This document shows, one piece after another, positions 22,138-32,952 of a stretch of DNA of 64,000 nt. The stretch is taken from contig PDUO01000021.1 in NCBI GenBank assembly GCA_003008705.1, positions 126,766 to 190,765 of the forward strand, given 5' to 3'. The first letter of the stretch is position 1; each line of letters begins with the position of its first letter. This DNA is from Pezicula radicicola (taxonomy: Eukaryota > Ascomycota > Leotiomycetes > Helotiales > Dermateaceae). The translations under genes were made by a program, and so were the position numbers. Under the pieces are notes generated by a model. It was given only the letters and a program-made list of their open reading frames with translations, had not been told where the DNA came from and made no database searches.

Positions 22138-23877
22138 TTAAGCCGCAGCAGGAATTCCCTGGGCTGCTGCATCTCCAACCTCAACCCGGTGCCAGGCGGT
22201 GGCCAAGTTTCCCCTAGGGTTATATATACTCGCGTAACTTTGTGGTTGCGTGTTGTAAGCCTCATCAGTGGCTTTGACCAGCACAGTCGTCTTCCCTTCC
22301 CTTCCAAGTCCCTCGAACCTCCATCTCTTCCAGCACCAGGCTTTGCTGCCCTTTGTGGCATCGTCCAACAGCTGGGCTTCAAACCAAGTCTTTCCATCAT
22401 CAACACTGACATCTACACGAACGATTTCGCGGCCTCCACCAGAGTAGGCGTAGCCTTCGACGCTGAGTGGCTTTCCTTTGGAATCAGAAGAGGTAGAAGT
22501 CGAATTCGGGAGAGAAGGGTTGGAGATAGAAGTTATAGCAGACGTGATTGGCATCTCTTGAATACTACGAGCTTTGTTCCAGTCGGGATTTGGATCGTTA
22601 GGACAGAAGCACTTGTAGTCTCTTCGCTGCCACTGGGAGAGCGATTCCTCATCTGAGATGACGATCTTGCGAAGCCACTTCACAGAACGTGCAGCTACAT
22701 TTCCAGGAACGATGACACGTAGAGGAAACCCATGGTCCCGCGGTAAGTCGGTGCCATTCATTTTCAAGGCGAGGATCACGTCTCCAGCCGGATCCACGGC
22801 TTTGCACATTGGTATGGAGGCACCATATGCTTCTAGGCCAGTGAACTGTGCGTGCTTTGCATCTTCGGGAAGATCCTGAACATCGAGGCCAGCATCTGCT
22901 AACACATCCCGGAGTTTGACACCTTCCCACTCAGCACTTGAAATTGCACCAGCTGTCCATTGGAGTCCATTCGTCGGACGAGCATTCTTCGTCATGTCAC
23001 TGCGCCTATTACCGGAGCATTGCAATGTCGCAGTGATTTTGTGCTGTTTGAATCGTTCCTTCAAATCTTTCATCGAATAAGTCTTCTCTTCGCCGTCGGG
23101 TAGTTCAATGGTCAGGCTATGTTCCGGCTCTTCGACTACAGGTACCCACATGTGATTTCTGACGTAGAACAATTCACTAGGTGTAAGGAAGTCTGCGAGG
23201 CCTTCTTCTGGTGTCTCTGCATTGCAAGGCTTTGCGGTCAAGGTGCGTAGACGATGGTCTCGAGCTGGATCGGTTGTGAAGGGATCTTCGATGGATTCGG
23301 CTGGTAGTTTGCCTTCGATCAGATCCCGCTCGTCGATCTCACCAATCTTGAACTGCTCCAGAATATCATAAACATCTTGTTTCTTGTGAATGGCGAATAT
23401 GTCCCAATATGGGTCAATGTTTCCGCCCGCAGCCCTCAGAATCACCTCTCCTCCAGGATGTGCGCCAACCCAATCAGTGATGTCGTAAACCGACGTTCCT
23501 TTCGTGACCCATGGATGTTCCGATGTCCCATCGTGTTTTTTGACATCTGCCAGTCGAATCTGCTGGATTTTGGTTTCTGGAGCCGAGTCCTGCTTCTTCC
23601 CTTTAGTGATGTACCCCTTGAAGTTAGGAGGTTCCTGTTGAACCTGAGCCCCAAATCCAATGGCAACCACACTACCTCCAGCGAATGCTCCTAGAATCAC
23701 TCTCCTCCGTGGTTTTGGTGGTGGCAAACGGCCTGCCTTGGAGAAGTTCGTGTTGGCGCATCGTGAAGGGTGGTGGAATGTCCGTTGTGAGGCTGGCGAA
23801 CGAGCGACGTCTGGTTTGAAGACGTTGCCCAGGAATCTGGGGAGCTTTCGCGAAACCGAAGCACTGGGAATGTTCAT
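22138..23877 (-). CDS. SUOX: Sulfite oxidase (cytochrome b5-molybdopterin), mitochondrial type
   Basis: A single exon of 579 residues from the ATG at 23877; the frame stays open a little upstream but without an ATG. It oxidises sulfite to sulfate, passing electrons through haem b5 to cytochrome c. The N-terminus is Arg/Ser-rich (presequence-like), followed by a hydrophobic segment near residues 60-77 (VILGAFAGGSVVAIGFGA). The cytochrome b5 domain carries the haem ligands His140 (HPGG) and His164 (FAIH). The molybdenum domain has the SELFYVRNH block, the Mo-ligand Cys287 in ATLQCSGNRRS, YGASIPMCKAVDP and GFPLRVIVPGNVAARSVKWL. The C-terminal Mo-co dimerisation domain follows (IVRVDVSVDDGKTWFEAQL). 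It is divergent from the cysteine dioxygenase gene, which feeds the same pathway. Confidence 0.93.
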   Translation of the reverse strand: MNIPSASVSRKLPRFLGNVFKPDVARSPASQRTFHHPSRCANTNFSKAGRLPPPKPRRRVILGAFAGGSVVAIGFGAQVQQEPPNFKGYITKGKKQDSAPETKIQQIRLADVKKHDGTSEHPWVTKGTSVYDITDWVGAHPGGEVILRAAGGNIDPYWDIFAIHKKQDVYDILEQFKIGEIDERDLIEGKLPAESIEDPFTTDPARDHRLRTLTAKPCNAETPEEGLADFLTPSELFYVRNHMWVPVVEEPEHSLTIELPDGEEKTYSMKDLKERFKQHKITATLQCSGNRRSDMTKNARPTNGLQWTAGAISSAEWEGVKLRDVLADAGLDVQDLPEDAKHAQFTGLEAYGASIPMCKAVDPAGDVILALKMNGTDLPRDHGFPLRVIVPGNVAARSVKWLRKIVISDEESLSQWQRRDYKCFCPNDPNPDWNKARSIQEMPITSAITSISNPSLPNSTSTSSDSKGKPLSVEGYAYSGGGREIVRVDVSVDDGKTWFEAQLLDDATKGSKAWCWKRWRFEGLGREGKTTVLVKATDEAYNTQPQSYASIYNPRGNLATAWHRVEVGDAAAQGIPAAA

Positions 23878-24656
23878 TGCGCTAGTACAATTGTGGATAT
23901 GGATCTTCGTACGAAAGTACTCAGTTGAAAATAGAATGTAAAGCAATGCTTTGCGACATGGAAGCAGAAAATTGAAGCATTCAATTCATAAACAGAGGAA
24001 AAGAAACTGGGACAGGAAAACACGGAAACAGCGAGATACCTGAATTCTCTGGGGAAGTATATCTGGGGGAAGGTGCTTGAGGTTCTAGCCCGATTGGGAT
24101 GAGGACGGCGACTTGCAGCTTCGGCATTGCACAAAGTGATATAATGATTCCCGTCCGCAAACTGGTTAAATTCTGTATGAGGATTCCAAAGTGAAACAAC
24201 CTCATAAAAAGTAAAAGTTTAACATATGTAGAACGAAATTATTTTCAAATGATATTATTTGGAAAGGCCTTACGGGGTAATATATATATATACGGAGTGA
24301 CGACTAAGTTGCCCAAGCCAAAATCAACAATTCAAAAAGAACTAGAAGACTTTTATACCTACGGCCGTTATAAGCAACCCTAGTTATATAGTCGTATTTT
24401 TCTTACATAGCAGCAAATATCTATTTATATCCAAAGCACGTGTTTCAAAGAAAATAAAAAACCGGGGAAGTCGGCGACAAAAATCGGGATCTTCGGTGTT
24501 TCCATTTTTCGGTGTCTTCGTCCTACTACCAATCATCATCAGTACAACCACACAACCAACCCAGCAACAACCCAAAAACCCATCGAAATCTCACTCTCAA
24601 CCCCAGATTATTTCCAATACAACAACCATCCCTCGAACAAGCAACCCATCGTCAAA
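23878..24656. promoter_or_regulatory. Shared divergent promoter of sulfite oxidase and cysteine dioxygenase
   Basis: This 779-bp spacer between two divergent starts holds a (TA)n tract at about 24280-24292 and a CA/AC-rich leader (24530-24650) before the cysteine dioxygenase ATG. No coding sequence is seen. Co-regulation is inferred from the arrangement. Confidence 0.5.
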
Positions 24657-25454
24657 ATGCTAAGCACACTCTCACCAACAACAACCAACACCTCATTCAA
24701 CGCACATCATGCCACCTCATCACCATCACCAGAACCCCAAAACGGCCTGCAACAACTCGTCCAAGAAATAAAAGACTACCTAGGAACATCATCAGGAATC
24801 GACTCGGAAGAAATCGACCCCTCATATCTGAAAGCATTGATGAACAAATACGTTTCCAACCCTTCAGACTGGGAACGTTATGCAATCGCGGACCCCTCAA
24901 AAAACTACACTCGAAATTCGGTTGAAGATATTAACGGAAAAGCAAACATTGTTCGTTTTCTCCCTCCTCCCACCAAATTTGAATGAAGATCATTCAGTTC
25001 TGATAAATGTAAATAGTTGGTACTTGTCTGGAATCCTCAGAAAGGTTCACCAGTCCACGACCACGCAAACGCTCACTGCGTAATGAAAATCCTCTCTGGT
25101 TCTCTCAAGGAAGAAATCTTCAATATTCCTTCTCCTGATTCCGTACCAGGGACGCCATTGGAAACCAAACGGGAGACGCTTTATGGAGCTGATCAGGTGA
25201 CGTATATCTCTGATAACATTGGTTTGCATCGCATTTCGAATCCGTGTGAGGGCGAATTGGCTGTCAGTTTGCATTGTAAGTTTCTCTTACTTTTTGTTTT
25301 CCTTTTTCTTTCTTATCAAACAGACGAGACTGATTTGAATAAAGTGTATACACCACCAAATGCAGCGGACTTCGGGTATCATATCTACGATGAGAAGACA
25401 GGAAAGAGCATATTCTGCAAACAAGCCAAAGCCACTTTACCACCCAAGATGTAA
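24657..25454 (+). CDS. CDO1: Cysteine dioxygenase
   Basis: Exons 24657-24950, 25017-25275 and 25345-25454; 220 residues. The enzyme converts cysteine to cysteine sulfinate with O2 at a mononuclear Fe(II) site in a cupin fold. Visible family features are WNPQKGSPVHDHANAHC with iron ligands His112 and His114, third ligand His169 in NIGLHRISNP, and Cys119 with Tyr186 (SLHLYTPPN) at the positions of the Cys-Tyr crosslink pair. The second intron (69 bp) is a multiple of three without a stop, so it can be read through. I place its acceptor at 25344 because that restores the conserved HLYTPPN; an acceptor at 25323 would insert seven residues. The Ser/Thr-rich N-terminus is longer than in animals. 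It pairs with the sulfite oxidase gene. Confidence 0.92.
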
Positions 25455-25871
25455 TTTATACTGTACTATTTCACTGTGTTCTTTTCTGTATCTTCTGTTA
25501 TTTGGCCGGGACTTTCCTTCTCTGGCGGCGTATACGATACCATTGATGCATCATTATTTGGAGATACCTATCATTTTTTGTACCACGACAACATGCATTT
25601 CATATATATGGGATAAGAAGGCAGAGAAAGGAGTTTATTAAGTTTTATCATGGATTAGAAGGAAGACAGACAGAGAGGGTCACATGAAGGAAGATTGGAA
25701 CAACATCCATTACAATTTTCTACAACCCAAATACGAAGTATTATCGTACTATCTCTCAATCAGATCACAGGGTACCGTACGATATTTTTTTAAAAAGGGG
25801 TATACAATAAGAAAAGATTGACGCGTATCCTCTGCCCATCACAATCTATCCAATAAGCTAATTGCGCGTCA

Positions 25872-25902
<31 letters not shown>

Positions 25903-27255
25903 TGCACAAACTTCACCGCTTCAAGGACACAAGTACCTTGTGAAGTCCCCGGATCACCGAGACATCGGTGTTCCCCTTTTTGCTAGCTCAATCTAAGCGA
26001 ACAAAAGCTAGTACTAATACGGTGATCGAAAGTCGTACCTTACAGATTACTTGTCCTTTTTGTAAAAGCCTAATTATGCGCTGTTCTTGCATAAGGCGGG
26101 CGTACCGCTTTTCATCGGTTTAAATCGTGTGGGGTTGAGGGGTATTGAGGGGAGATGATCAGGAGATTTCTATTCTAGTCTTGTGAGTTGGTCATTTTTA
26201 TAGTTTAGTATTAAACTAAAATTTCGCTAGTGGCATTATTATTACATACCTAGAAAGGGTTCACTAATAAAAACTTATTCAAACCAATCCTAGTCTTAGT
26301 AGAGTGGCACTAGTAAACGTACGAAGGTAGCGACTTTCTAGAGTTAAGTAAATCTACCCCCCCAACTAAATTTTCTAAACACGGTTTCGGTTTTAAATAA
26401 CTGATGATGACGTAGGATGGTTAACCTATTCTTTTTATCCAAAACTATATAGAGTATCCAATCATCAAATCTAAGAATTGCTCTATGATCGTTCATTCAC
26501 TAAGTCCACTCTCTGAACTAACTACCTATAGTTTGTCTTCTTATCCCCGCCTTTTTTTTACCAATCATTAATCTGTTGCCGCTGATAACCTTCAAAGATT
26601 TCAAATCCTGCAAAGGAATAAATAAATTTTGTGACAATTTAGCCCTTAGAAATAAGTCTGATGTGTATCGTATATGCGGAGTAGATAATTTACAAGGGGT
26701 GGGTTTTAGGGAATGATATTTAGCTAGCATGTAGAGTATGTGCGTGCGTATAACTTTTGTGAGGCTGTAGAAGAAATTGCGGGTAAGGGAGGCTGGATAA
26801 TGGTTCTCTCTATCTCTCCATCTTGCTCCTTTATACTCTTTTACCCAACTGAAGCTTTTAACCTATCCGTACAGGAAGTACAATAGCTCCTAAGTCTGTA
26901 AAGATCAATAATGCTTCCAGCTTCCTAAAACTCAACTTTAACTGTTAGTTGTCTTTATTAGGTTATTGGGCGTGGTTCTGATTGCAGATAATTAGTCTGA
27001 CAAAATTTACTAACTACCAGTTCAAAAATGCTGGTTTATAGTGTTCTTGTACATAGGTGTATGTAAATGCAGAGTGTAGTGCGACGAGGTTTGCTTTATT
27101 AATGTAATTCCCTTAGTTTAACAAGCTACGCTCAGGACTCGGAGAAGCGAAGGTAGAGTAAAAATAACATGAATGGAGCAATAGTTACATGTTTAGATAA
27201 AGACTGGAAACTCAGCCATCAATCTCCGTGTGCAAATTACTTCAGGGTCCTTATT
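25455..27255. other. AT-rich intergenic region with a trinucleotide microsatellite
   Basis: A (GTC)n-type microsatellite lies at about 25867-25902. The remainder is AT-rich, with short unrelated frames and no recognisable gene. Confidence 0.5.
25867..25902. repeat. GTC/ATC trinucleotide microsatellite
   Basis: GTCATC units lead into about eight consecutive GTC units, 3' of the cysteine dioxygenase gene and not in a called exon. Confidence 0.9.
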
Positions 27256-27693
27256 TCATCCAGTCCAGCCCAATTCTCTTAACTCCTCTCCCATTTTGTC
27301 AGCCAGATATTTGCTGTCACCTACAACGTAGGACAAATTAATCTCATACAAAAAGAGAAAGTAAAGTCGTCTGCAGCTAAAGTCGACTGGAGCTACAAGA
27401 GCCGCAACACGGTTGATGGTTTTAACCTTCTTGGCAAGGGGGCTAGGCAATTCCACGCGGACACCTTGTTGGATAGGGTTGTATATAAAGCTCATGAGCC
27501 CGAGCCATCCTGGAGTTTCCAGACTGTACGGATGGGAAGTATCACCGCAGATAAGCCTGTAAAGATATTGATCATATCCAAGATTAGGAATGATTGATAC
27601 CGCAAAGTATCTTTCCAAAGTGCGGGTAGTTCTTTTTGGGTAATTTCTTAGCAAGTGAAAATTGCTGCTGGCTATCTTTCGAGCTGATTTCAT
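27256..27693 (-). CDS. Unrecognised 145-residue protein
   Basis: The ATG is at 27693 and the stop at 27256. Segments such as HPYSLETPGWLGLMSFIYNP, VKTINRVAALVAPVDF and YLADKMGEELRELGW have balanced, protein-like composition, but I do not recognise a family. It lies about 150 bp downstream of the Zn2Cys6 gene on the same strand. It could be an independent small gene, the last exon of a gene whose 5' part I cannot find, or a remnant. Confidence 0.35.
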   Translation of the reverse strand: MKSARKIASSNFHLLRNYPKRTTRTLERYFAVSIIPNLGYDQYLYRLICGDTSHPYSLETPGWLGLMSFIYNPIQQGVRVELPSPLAKKVKTINRVAALVAPVDFSCRRLYFLFLYEINLSYVVGDSKYLADKMGEELRELGWTG

Positions 27694-27842
27694 TTTCTTC
27701 TGTCAGAGTTGAATTCCGCTGTAGAGTCGGGAGCATGCTGTTTGACGTACGTGTTATGATGTTGCTTTTCCTTCCTGGTGCTTTTATTTTACAACGAGAG
27801 GTCGGACCATCTCTCCACTTAAGTACCATCCTGATTTGATCA

Positions 27843-29693
27843 TCACCCGGACTCCTGATAAACCATCTCCCCATCAAAATGAATCAAATTTTGTAAAGCC
27901 TGCATATCCAAATTCTCAAGCCAAGTGTTATCATCACCATTAGAACAACTCGTATCAATCCCACTATCATGACTTCCCACACTCTGCAAACTCATTGGCT
28001 TCGATCCACCAACCTGAAATACCTCAGCTGCAACCTTCTTGATTTGCTGAAATACAAGCTGTGAGAACCCCCATGTCCTACTCAAAGATTTGAGAACGCC
28101 GATAATGAGCGTGACTCGGTCTCGATGCTGTTCAAGACAATTTCCTCCTCCTGCACCGTGGCAGTTTCCGGCGTGCACGGAACATGCGGAAAGTTGCACT
28201 ACAGCACTGAAGACGAGTCCGCATATGAAGAATGGGGTGTGGTTTTGTACGGGGAGACGGAGTGCTGCTAGGTTGGAGAGTTGTTTTGAGGCTTCTGTGG
28301 CTTTGATGGCGTGCGTGTGTTGTGTTGAAGTGGGTGATACATGTATATCTCTCTGTCCACCTGCAATATCGGCTGTAGCTGCAAGAGTAGACAGGAGATT
28401 GCTGCGGGGGAAGTGCAGGAAGATGCTTGCGTATTGGATGATCATATGTGCTTGAAATAAGATCTCATCTACTTCTCCAAAAGTATTAATGATATCTGCT
28501 TTGGCGGGAGGGAGATGGTGTGCCCATCCTGCCAGAGCATTATCAACGGCTTGCACATTATCGTGATGGATCTCTTGGGATCCAGTTAAAGCCAGGACTC
28601 GTGCTAGAATACGCACTGCCTCGATGCGATAGCAGAATGAGGAGAATTGGATCTCGTCGTCTGCAAATAGTCGCGCGTCGAAGTCCGCTAGAGAAGGAGG
28701 GTCGAAAACGCACGCATGATTGTTGTATGTCGACTCCTCACATGGTAGAAGAACGTCTGAATTAGCGATGTTGATGTTGAATTCGGACTTACGGCTGAAG
28801 GCAGCCATATAGCCATCGACGATGTAAAGCTCCCACCAAGTCCTTCTCAAGCTCTCTTCTTCAACAACCTGTTGTCTGCCATGAATCGATGAGAATTTTC
28901 TAAGATTCATACCAATTTCTAGCGCCAGGTTGACTGCTCGAACAAGCATCGACTGTGCTTCCTTTACTTCGTTCCGTCCGTGAAGAGCTATCGAGTATAA
29001 CAATCTAGCTTGTACCATGTACGGTGTCTTCTCACTATCATCCGATACTTCTCTGGCCGTGGCATCTCGCAAAGAATCGCTTGGCACCGACGAAGAATAG
29101 TGGCTTCCAATAAACTGCACCACAAGCTTCAGGTAAGCTGGATAATCCCGAGTAAAGTATAAGGTCTTTGGGAGTAAAATAGGATGAGCTGGGTGAAAGT
29201 AAGTGTAGTATAAATTTGCAAGTTGTCTCTCTTCGATGTGTGATGCAGGTGTGGATGGGCGAGATGGAGACAATGTTTGGCGTTGAGGTGTGCCAGAGTT
29301 CATGCGATAATATTCGAGGGAACCAGTTCTCCTCTCATCATTGCGAGTATCTGACAGCGTGAAGCTGTTAGATATAGGTGAGGGATAGCCACCATTGGAG
29401 TTATTGATTGACCTGCCCGGATGCTGGGGCGATGGATCTAGAATGGTAGAGGTGTTTGCAATGGTAGTCGTAAATTGAACTTGGCCTTCTCCTTGAGCTT
29501 TGCTGGATCCCCTGATACCGCGACGTGAGGGTGTATAATTACATTGCAGGCCCCCACCAGCACAACGCGAGCAGATGGGTTGTTTAGCGTCGCATTTGAG
29601 ATGTTTCCTCCGGCAACCTGTGCACGCAAGGGGAGCGGGGCGCCCCGTAACCTCCTCGGGTTGCGACGACACGGTAGAAGACATGGACATCAT
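27843..29693 (-). CDS. Zn2Cys6 fungal transcription factor
   Basis: A single exon of 616 residues. The zinc cluster comes early, with cysteines at 24, 27, 34, 41, 44 and 51 (CTGCRRKHLKCDAKQPIC, then SRC and LQC). A Ser/Thr-rich linker follows to about residue 150. The fungal-specific regulatory domain starts at LANLYYTYFHPAHPILLP and includes VQARLLYSIALHGRNEVKEA, LALEIGMNLRKFS and the hallmark EEESLRRTWWELYIVDGYMAAFS. Layout and length are normal for the family. No target is apparent from its neighbours (an unknown ORF downstream, a RING gene upstream). Confidence 0.92.
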   Translation of the reverse strand: MMSMSSTVSSQPEEVTGRPAPLACTGCRRKHLKCDAKQPICSRCAGGGLQCNYTPSRRGIRGSSKAQGEGQVQFTTTIANTSTILDPSPQHPGRSINNSNGGYPSPISNSFTLSDTRNDERRTGSLEYYRMNSGTPQRQTLSPSRPSTPASHIEERQLANLYYTYFHPAHPILLPKTLYFTRDYPAYLKLVVQFIGSHYSSSVPSDSLRDATAREVSDDSEKTPYMVQARLLYSIALHGRNEVKEAQSMLVRAVNLALEIGMNLRKFSSIHGRQQVVEEESLRRTWWELYIVDGYMAAFSRKSEFNINIANSDVLLPCEESTYNNHACVFDPPSLADFDARLFADDEIQFSSFCYRIEAVRILARVLALTGSQEIHHDNVQAVDNALAGWAHHLPPAKADIINTFGEVDEILFQAHMIIQYASIFLHFPRSNLLSTLAATADIAGGQRDIHVSPTSTQHTHAIKATEASKQLSNLAALRLPVQNHTPFFICGLVFSAVVQLSACSVHAGNCHGAGGGNCLEQHRDRVTLIIGVLKSLSRTWGFSQLVFQQIKKVAAEVFQVGGSKPMSLQSVGSHDSGIDTSCSNGDDNTWLENLDMQALQNLIHFDGEMVYQESG

Positions 29694-30581
29694 CGGCGTC
29701 TTGTTTTCTCGAGATAACCTGATATTCTGATGGTTTGTGGCTTGTAATCACTTTATCTTGAATGGGGTGTTGTTGCAGAGGCGCAGAGGCGAAGACGCCG
29801 AAGGAATGAATTCTCGGGGACCTGGAGACCTCGCTTACTCGTACTTTGTTCAGTTTGTCTTTACTATAGCCACCCTGGCAAACACTAGATGATGGAAAAC
29901 TTGAGGGAATGGAGGTTAGAGCTACCTCTTTAACAGCGAGGTGTTGAGGGTGATTCTAGTGTAAATGGTGTTATAATTTATTAGACAATGTGCCCATATT
30001 CTGTGGACAGGTTCCAAGAGTTAGTAATTGCGCTATGTTGACTATGTTCACTAAGGAGGAAGTTATTTTTCTAAACATCAAGTGGGTTTTGCTGATTTAA
30101 AGTATAAAAAAAAGGTAAATCTTCGGTTAGTTTGGATAAACCTTTATATGCAATACTGTACTCGAAATCAGTAGGTAGAAAACCCATTTATGTAAGCAGC
30201 GTATCCCCCTGATATGTTCTATGTGGAAGATATTTCTTTTCAGCAGCGTAGCAAACCAGTTACTATCCGTAATTCACCCAATGTAAGTAACATAATTGGA
30301 TTAAATAGCATTAATCATAACTTGGCTAGAAAAAAAAACCACCGTAGTAAACTAAGTAACTCGATTGAATTACGCCTATCCTACAATTCAGTCTACGATA
30401 GACTAACAAATTGAGAATCAGTGCTCAAAACGATTGCCAATACACCATCATGGCAATAGTCGGCAGTTTGGTCATTGGTGTGTTTGCTGAATACGTATTG
30501 TACACTTTTCCCATCGTTGGGTTATACCAAGCTTTACATACACAGGCTTTCAATTACCTGGAATACTTAGTTGCATCGCAC
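29694..30581. other. Intergenic region upstream of the Zn2Cys6 gene
   Basis: Promoter-like near 29.7 kb, then AT-rich. Short frames near 30.4-30.7 kb on the plus strand are antisense to the RING gene, and I do not call them. Confidence 0.5.
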
Positions 30582-31618
30582 TCAGCTCTCGAGGACAACG
30601 AGGGGTTGGCAGGAATAATCTACGAGTGCATCGATCTCTTCCCCAAGTTCAAGCACAAATGTTCCTTTATCGTCCGCTTCGAATGGCGTAAAGGGACGGT
30701 CTAACTTTTTTCTTGCTACAGGACTAGTAAAGCAATGCGCTAGCAGATTCTGTCTGCAGTAGGGACAACTGAGATGTGTAGGCATATATATATAATCCTC
30801 ATCTCGTCGTACAACCGCATTGTTAAAATACTTTGTAACACATACTCTACAGTAAAGATGGAAGCATGTTGTGATAACGCGTTCTGTAGGGATCTCGAAA
30901 CATATAGAACATATGGTGTGGTAGCTCAGCGAGGATTTCATGCGTTGCTCGAAGTCTGAAAAAGTCATGTCAGACAAATCTTTTGGTTTTTGGGGAGGTC
31001 TGCACGGAACAATATTAAACAATGAACCGTACAATAAAAGTTCCTATTCGATGAGGGGACATACATCTTAGTGACCTTTGAATCTTTAGCGTGGGATTTT
31101 AGAGGTCTTCCTAGGTCAAGAATATCTGAAAGTTCCACTACGTCTATCAGTGGAGCTATTGAGGAGACATCCTCCGCCGTATCTTCCGATCTCAATTCTG
31201 TGAAATTATCTGAGTTGGCTCTGGTTTCTGGTTGGGAGGTATTCTCGAGGTTTATTTCAATTTCCGATTTTGATTCCATCACATCTATTAGCTTGTCTTC
31301 TGTTCCTGGTTCAGAGGCGTTTTCAATTTTCGATTCCAAGTTCTTGTTCGAGTCGCGAGAGTTACTCCAGTTTTCCATGCTTTGACTAGGCCGAGATCGA
31401 GATTTTGGACGGTTGGTGTCATTGCTAAGAGTAAAATGAGGCTGACGTTTTCCAGCCTTTTTTGAGTAAACGGGAAGCTCCTCGAAAGTTTTGTGTTTTT
31501 TGCTCCTGGTCGCCATTTTGTGAGTAGCCAAAGGGGCACGTTTTCCTCCAAGATTCTTAGGCAGGTTGTAATACGACCCATGGTTACTGCTCGAGAATAT
31601 AGGTAAATCATGTGGCAT
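30582..31618 (-). CDS. C3HC4 RING-finger protein
   Basis: Exons 31618-31065 and 30999-30582 around a 65-bp intron; 323 residues. The first ~190 residues are basic, then Ser/Glu-rich and probably disordered. The RING lies at about residues 215-265: CSICFEIPTERVITTCFHLYC, then VC, and after a ~25-residue loop LSCPYCRQN, giving the C3HC4 spacing with a long loop before the last pair. It is likely an E3 ubiquitin ligase (family knowledge); the substrate is unknown. The acidic C-terminal tail ends ALVDYSCQPLVVLES. Confidence 0.85.
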
Positions 31619-32313
31619 CTTGCTTGGAGAGGGTTCAGGTCTCTAGATGATGTTAAAGTTTTGCTTGTTTCGTTCGTGTAGATGATCATGAAGCTCTCAG
31701 GTTGCAACTTAGAATAGAGGATTTCGAATCTCTTTTTTATATAAAAGTTAAAATCTACTTCAGTCTAATTTGGATACCTATTTTGATAATAGTTTTGACT
31801 TAGTGCTATGCGGAGCCTAGTTCGTAAAACATTGTCGTTTCTCAAGTGATCTTTTACTCTTACTATGCCTAACAGTGCTTAGTCCGTCGTGCTATTTTTT
31901 TCTAGACGAAAACTTGTCTGGTGTAGGTTCCAATGGTGCTTACCTAGATCCCGCGCACTATAAAGTAAGATTGTGAATTTCGTTTTTTAGAAATCATTTG
32001 TGTCGCTTAGCAAGTTCTAGCTCAAGCACTAGTTAGTCCAATAAGGAGAACGAACATGACCCTGAATTTCTTTTCGCAGCCCACAAGTTGAATCGGTCAA
32101 AAGTGTAAAGCCTTTTCGCAAGAACCAACACGTATAATAAAGCTTCATTTTAGACTAGAAACTGTTTCCGAAACACTACATTATCATATTTATCGTATCC
32201 TCCTAATCATCAGACAAACGACCGCTGCTCCACCACAAGTCCAACTCGCCTGTCATTCACTGGTAGACTAAGATAAAAATCAAACAAAATCCCTTTCCAT
32301 ATTCAACCTTGAA
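31619..32313. other. AT-rich intergenic region
   Basis: No coding sequence, repeat or RNA gene recognised between the RING gene and the secreted-protein gene. Confidence 0.5.
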
Positions 32314-32952
32314 TTACGAAGTACTCATGACAGGCGGTGTATTTTTCAAAACAACCGAGACAGCATTATCATCAGTAGCAGTAGTACCCCAATACAAACT
32401 CCAAATACCAGACGTATTAGTAGGAATAGCCCAAAAAGCCATATTCATAGACGAATCATCTATGAACGCAACAGAACTTCCGAACCAGGTAAAGCCCACC
32501 ACTTCAGCTCCAGTAGGCATAGAGGTGTTTTGTGTAACGAATCCACACTGCTCAAAAGAGTCAGTTGTTGGTACGATATAGAGAGCTGGATCGCCGGAGA
32601 ATGCGGTGGTGCTGTTGCTGGAATCTGTTTGGTTTGCTGCGATTGTCCAGGGCATGCCGGTTACGTTGGCGCTATTTATTGTGAAGGTGATATTGGTGGA
32701 CGCGGATGACACGGGCTTGTGGCCGATGTATGCCAAACCTAAGAGTTAAGCATGTATTAGTTGAAAGTTCATCTCGCTATATTACCAGGACAATTTACCG
32801 TTGTCATAGAAGACAGGAGCACCATTTGTAAGACCACCATAGGCGTAGAGTGAAATACCGCTGCCAGTGGTATCGCGTTTTCTGGATGGCCCAGCTGCGC
32901 AAAGCCCAGAGATAGCCAGAAGTGGAAGGACGGCGCCAAAGTTGAAGAACAT
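32314..32952 (-). CDS. Small secreted protein, unknown function
   Basis: Exons 32952-32799 and 32738-32314 around a 60-bp intron; 192 residues. I chose the ATG at 32952 because it gives a clean signal peptide (MFFNFGAVLPLLAISGLCAA) followed by a KR dibasic site (PSRKR). Splicing joins FYDNG to LAYIGHKPVS. The mature part is rich in Ser, Thr and Asn with several N-glycosylation sequons (NIT, NVT, NQT, NST, NTS). Only one cysteine is obvious in the mature region, so it is not a typical Cys-rich effector. It resembles small secreted ascomycete proteins with an SLYAYG start, which have no assigned function. Confidence 0.7.
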
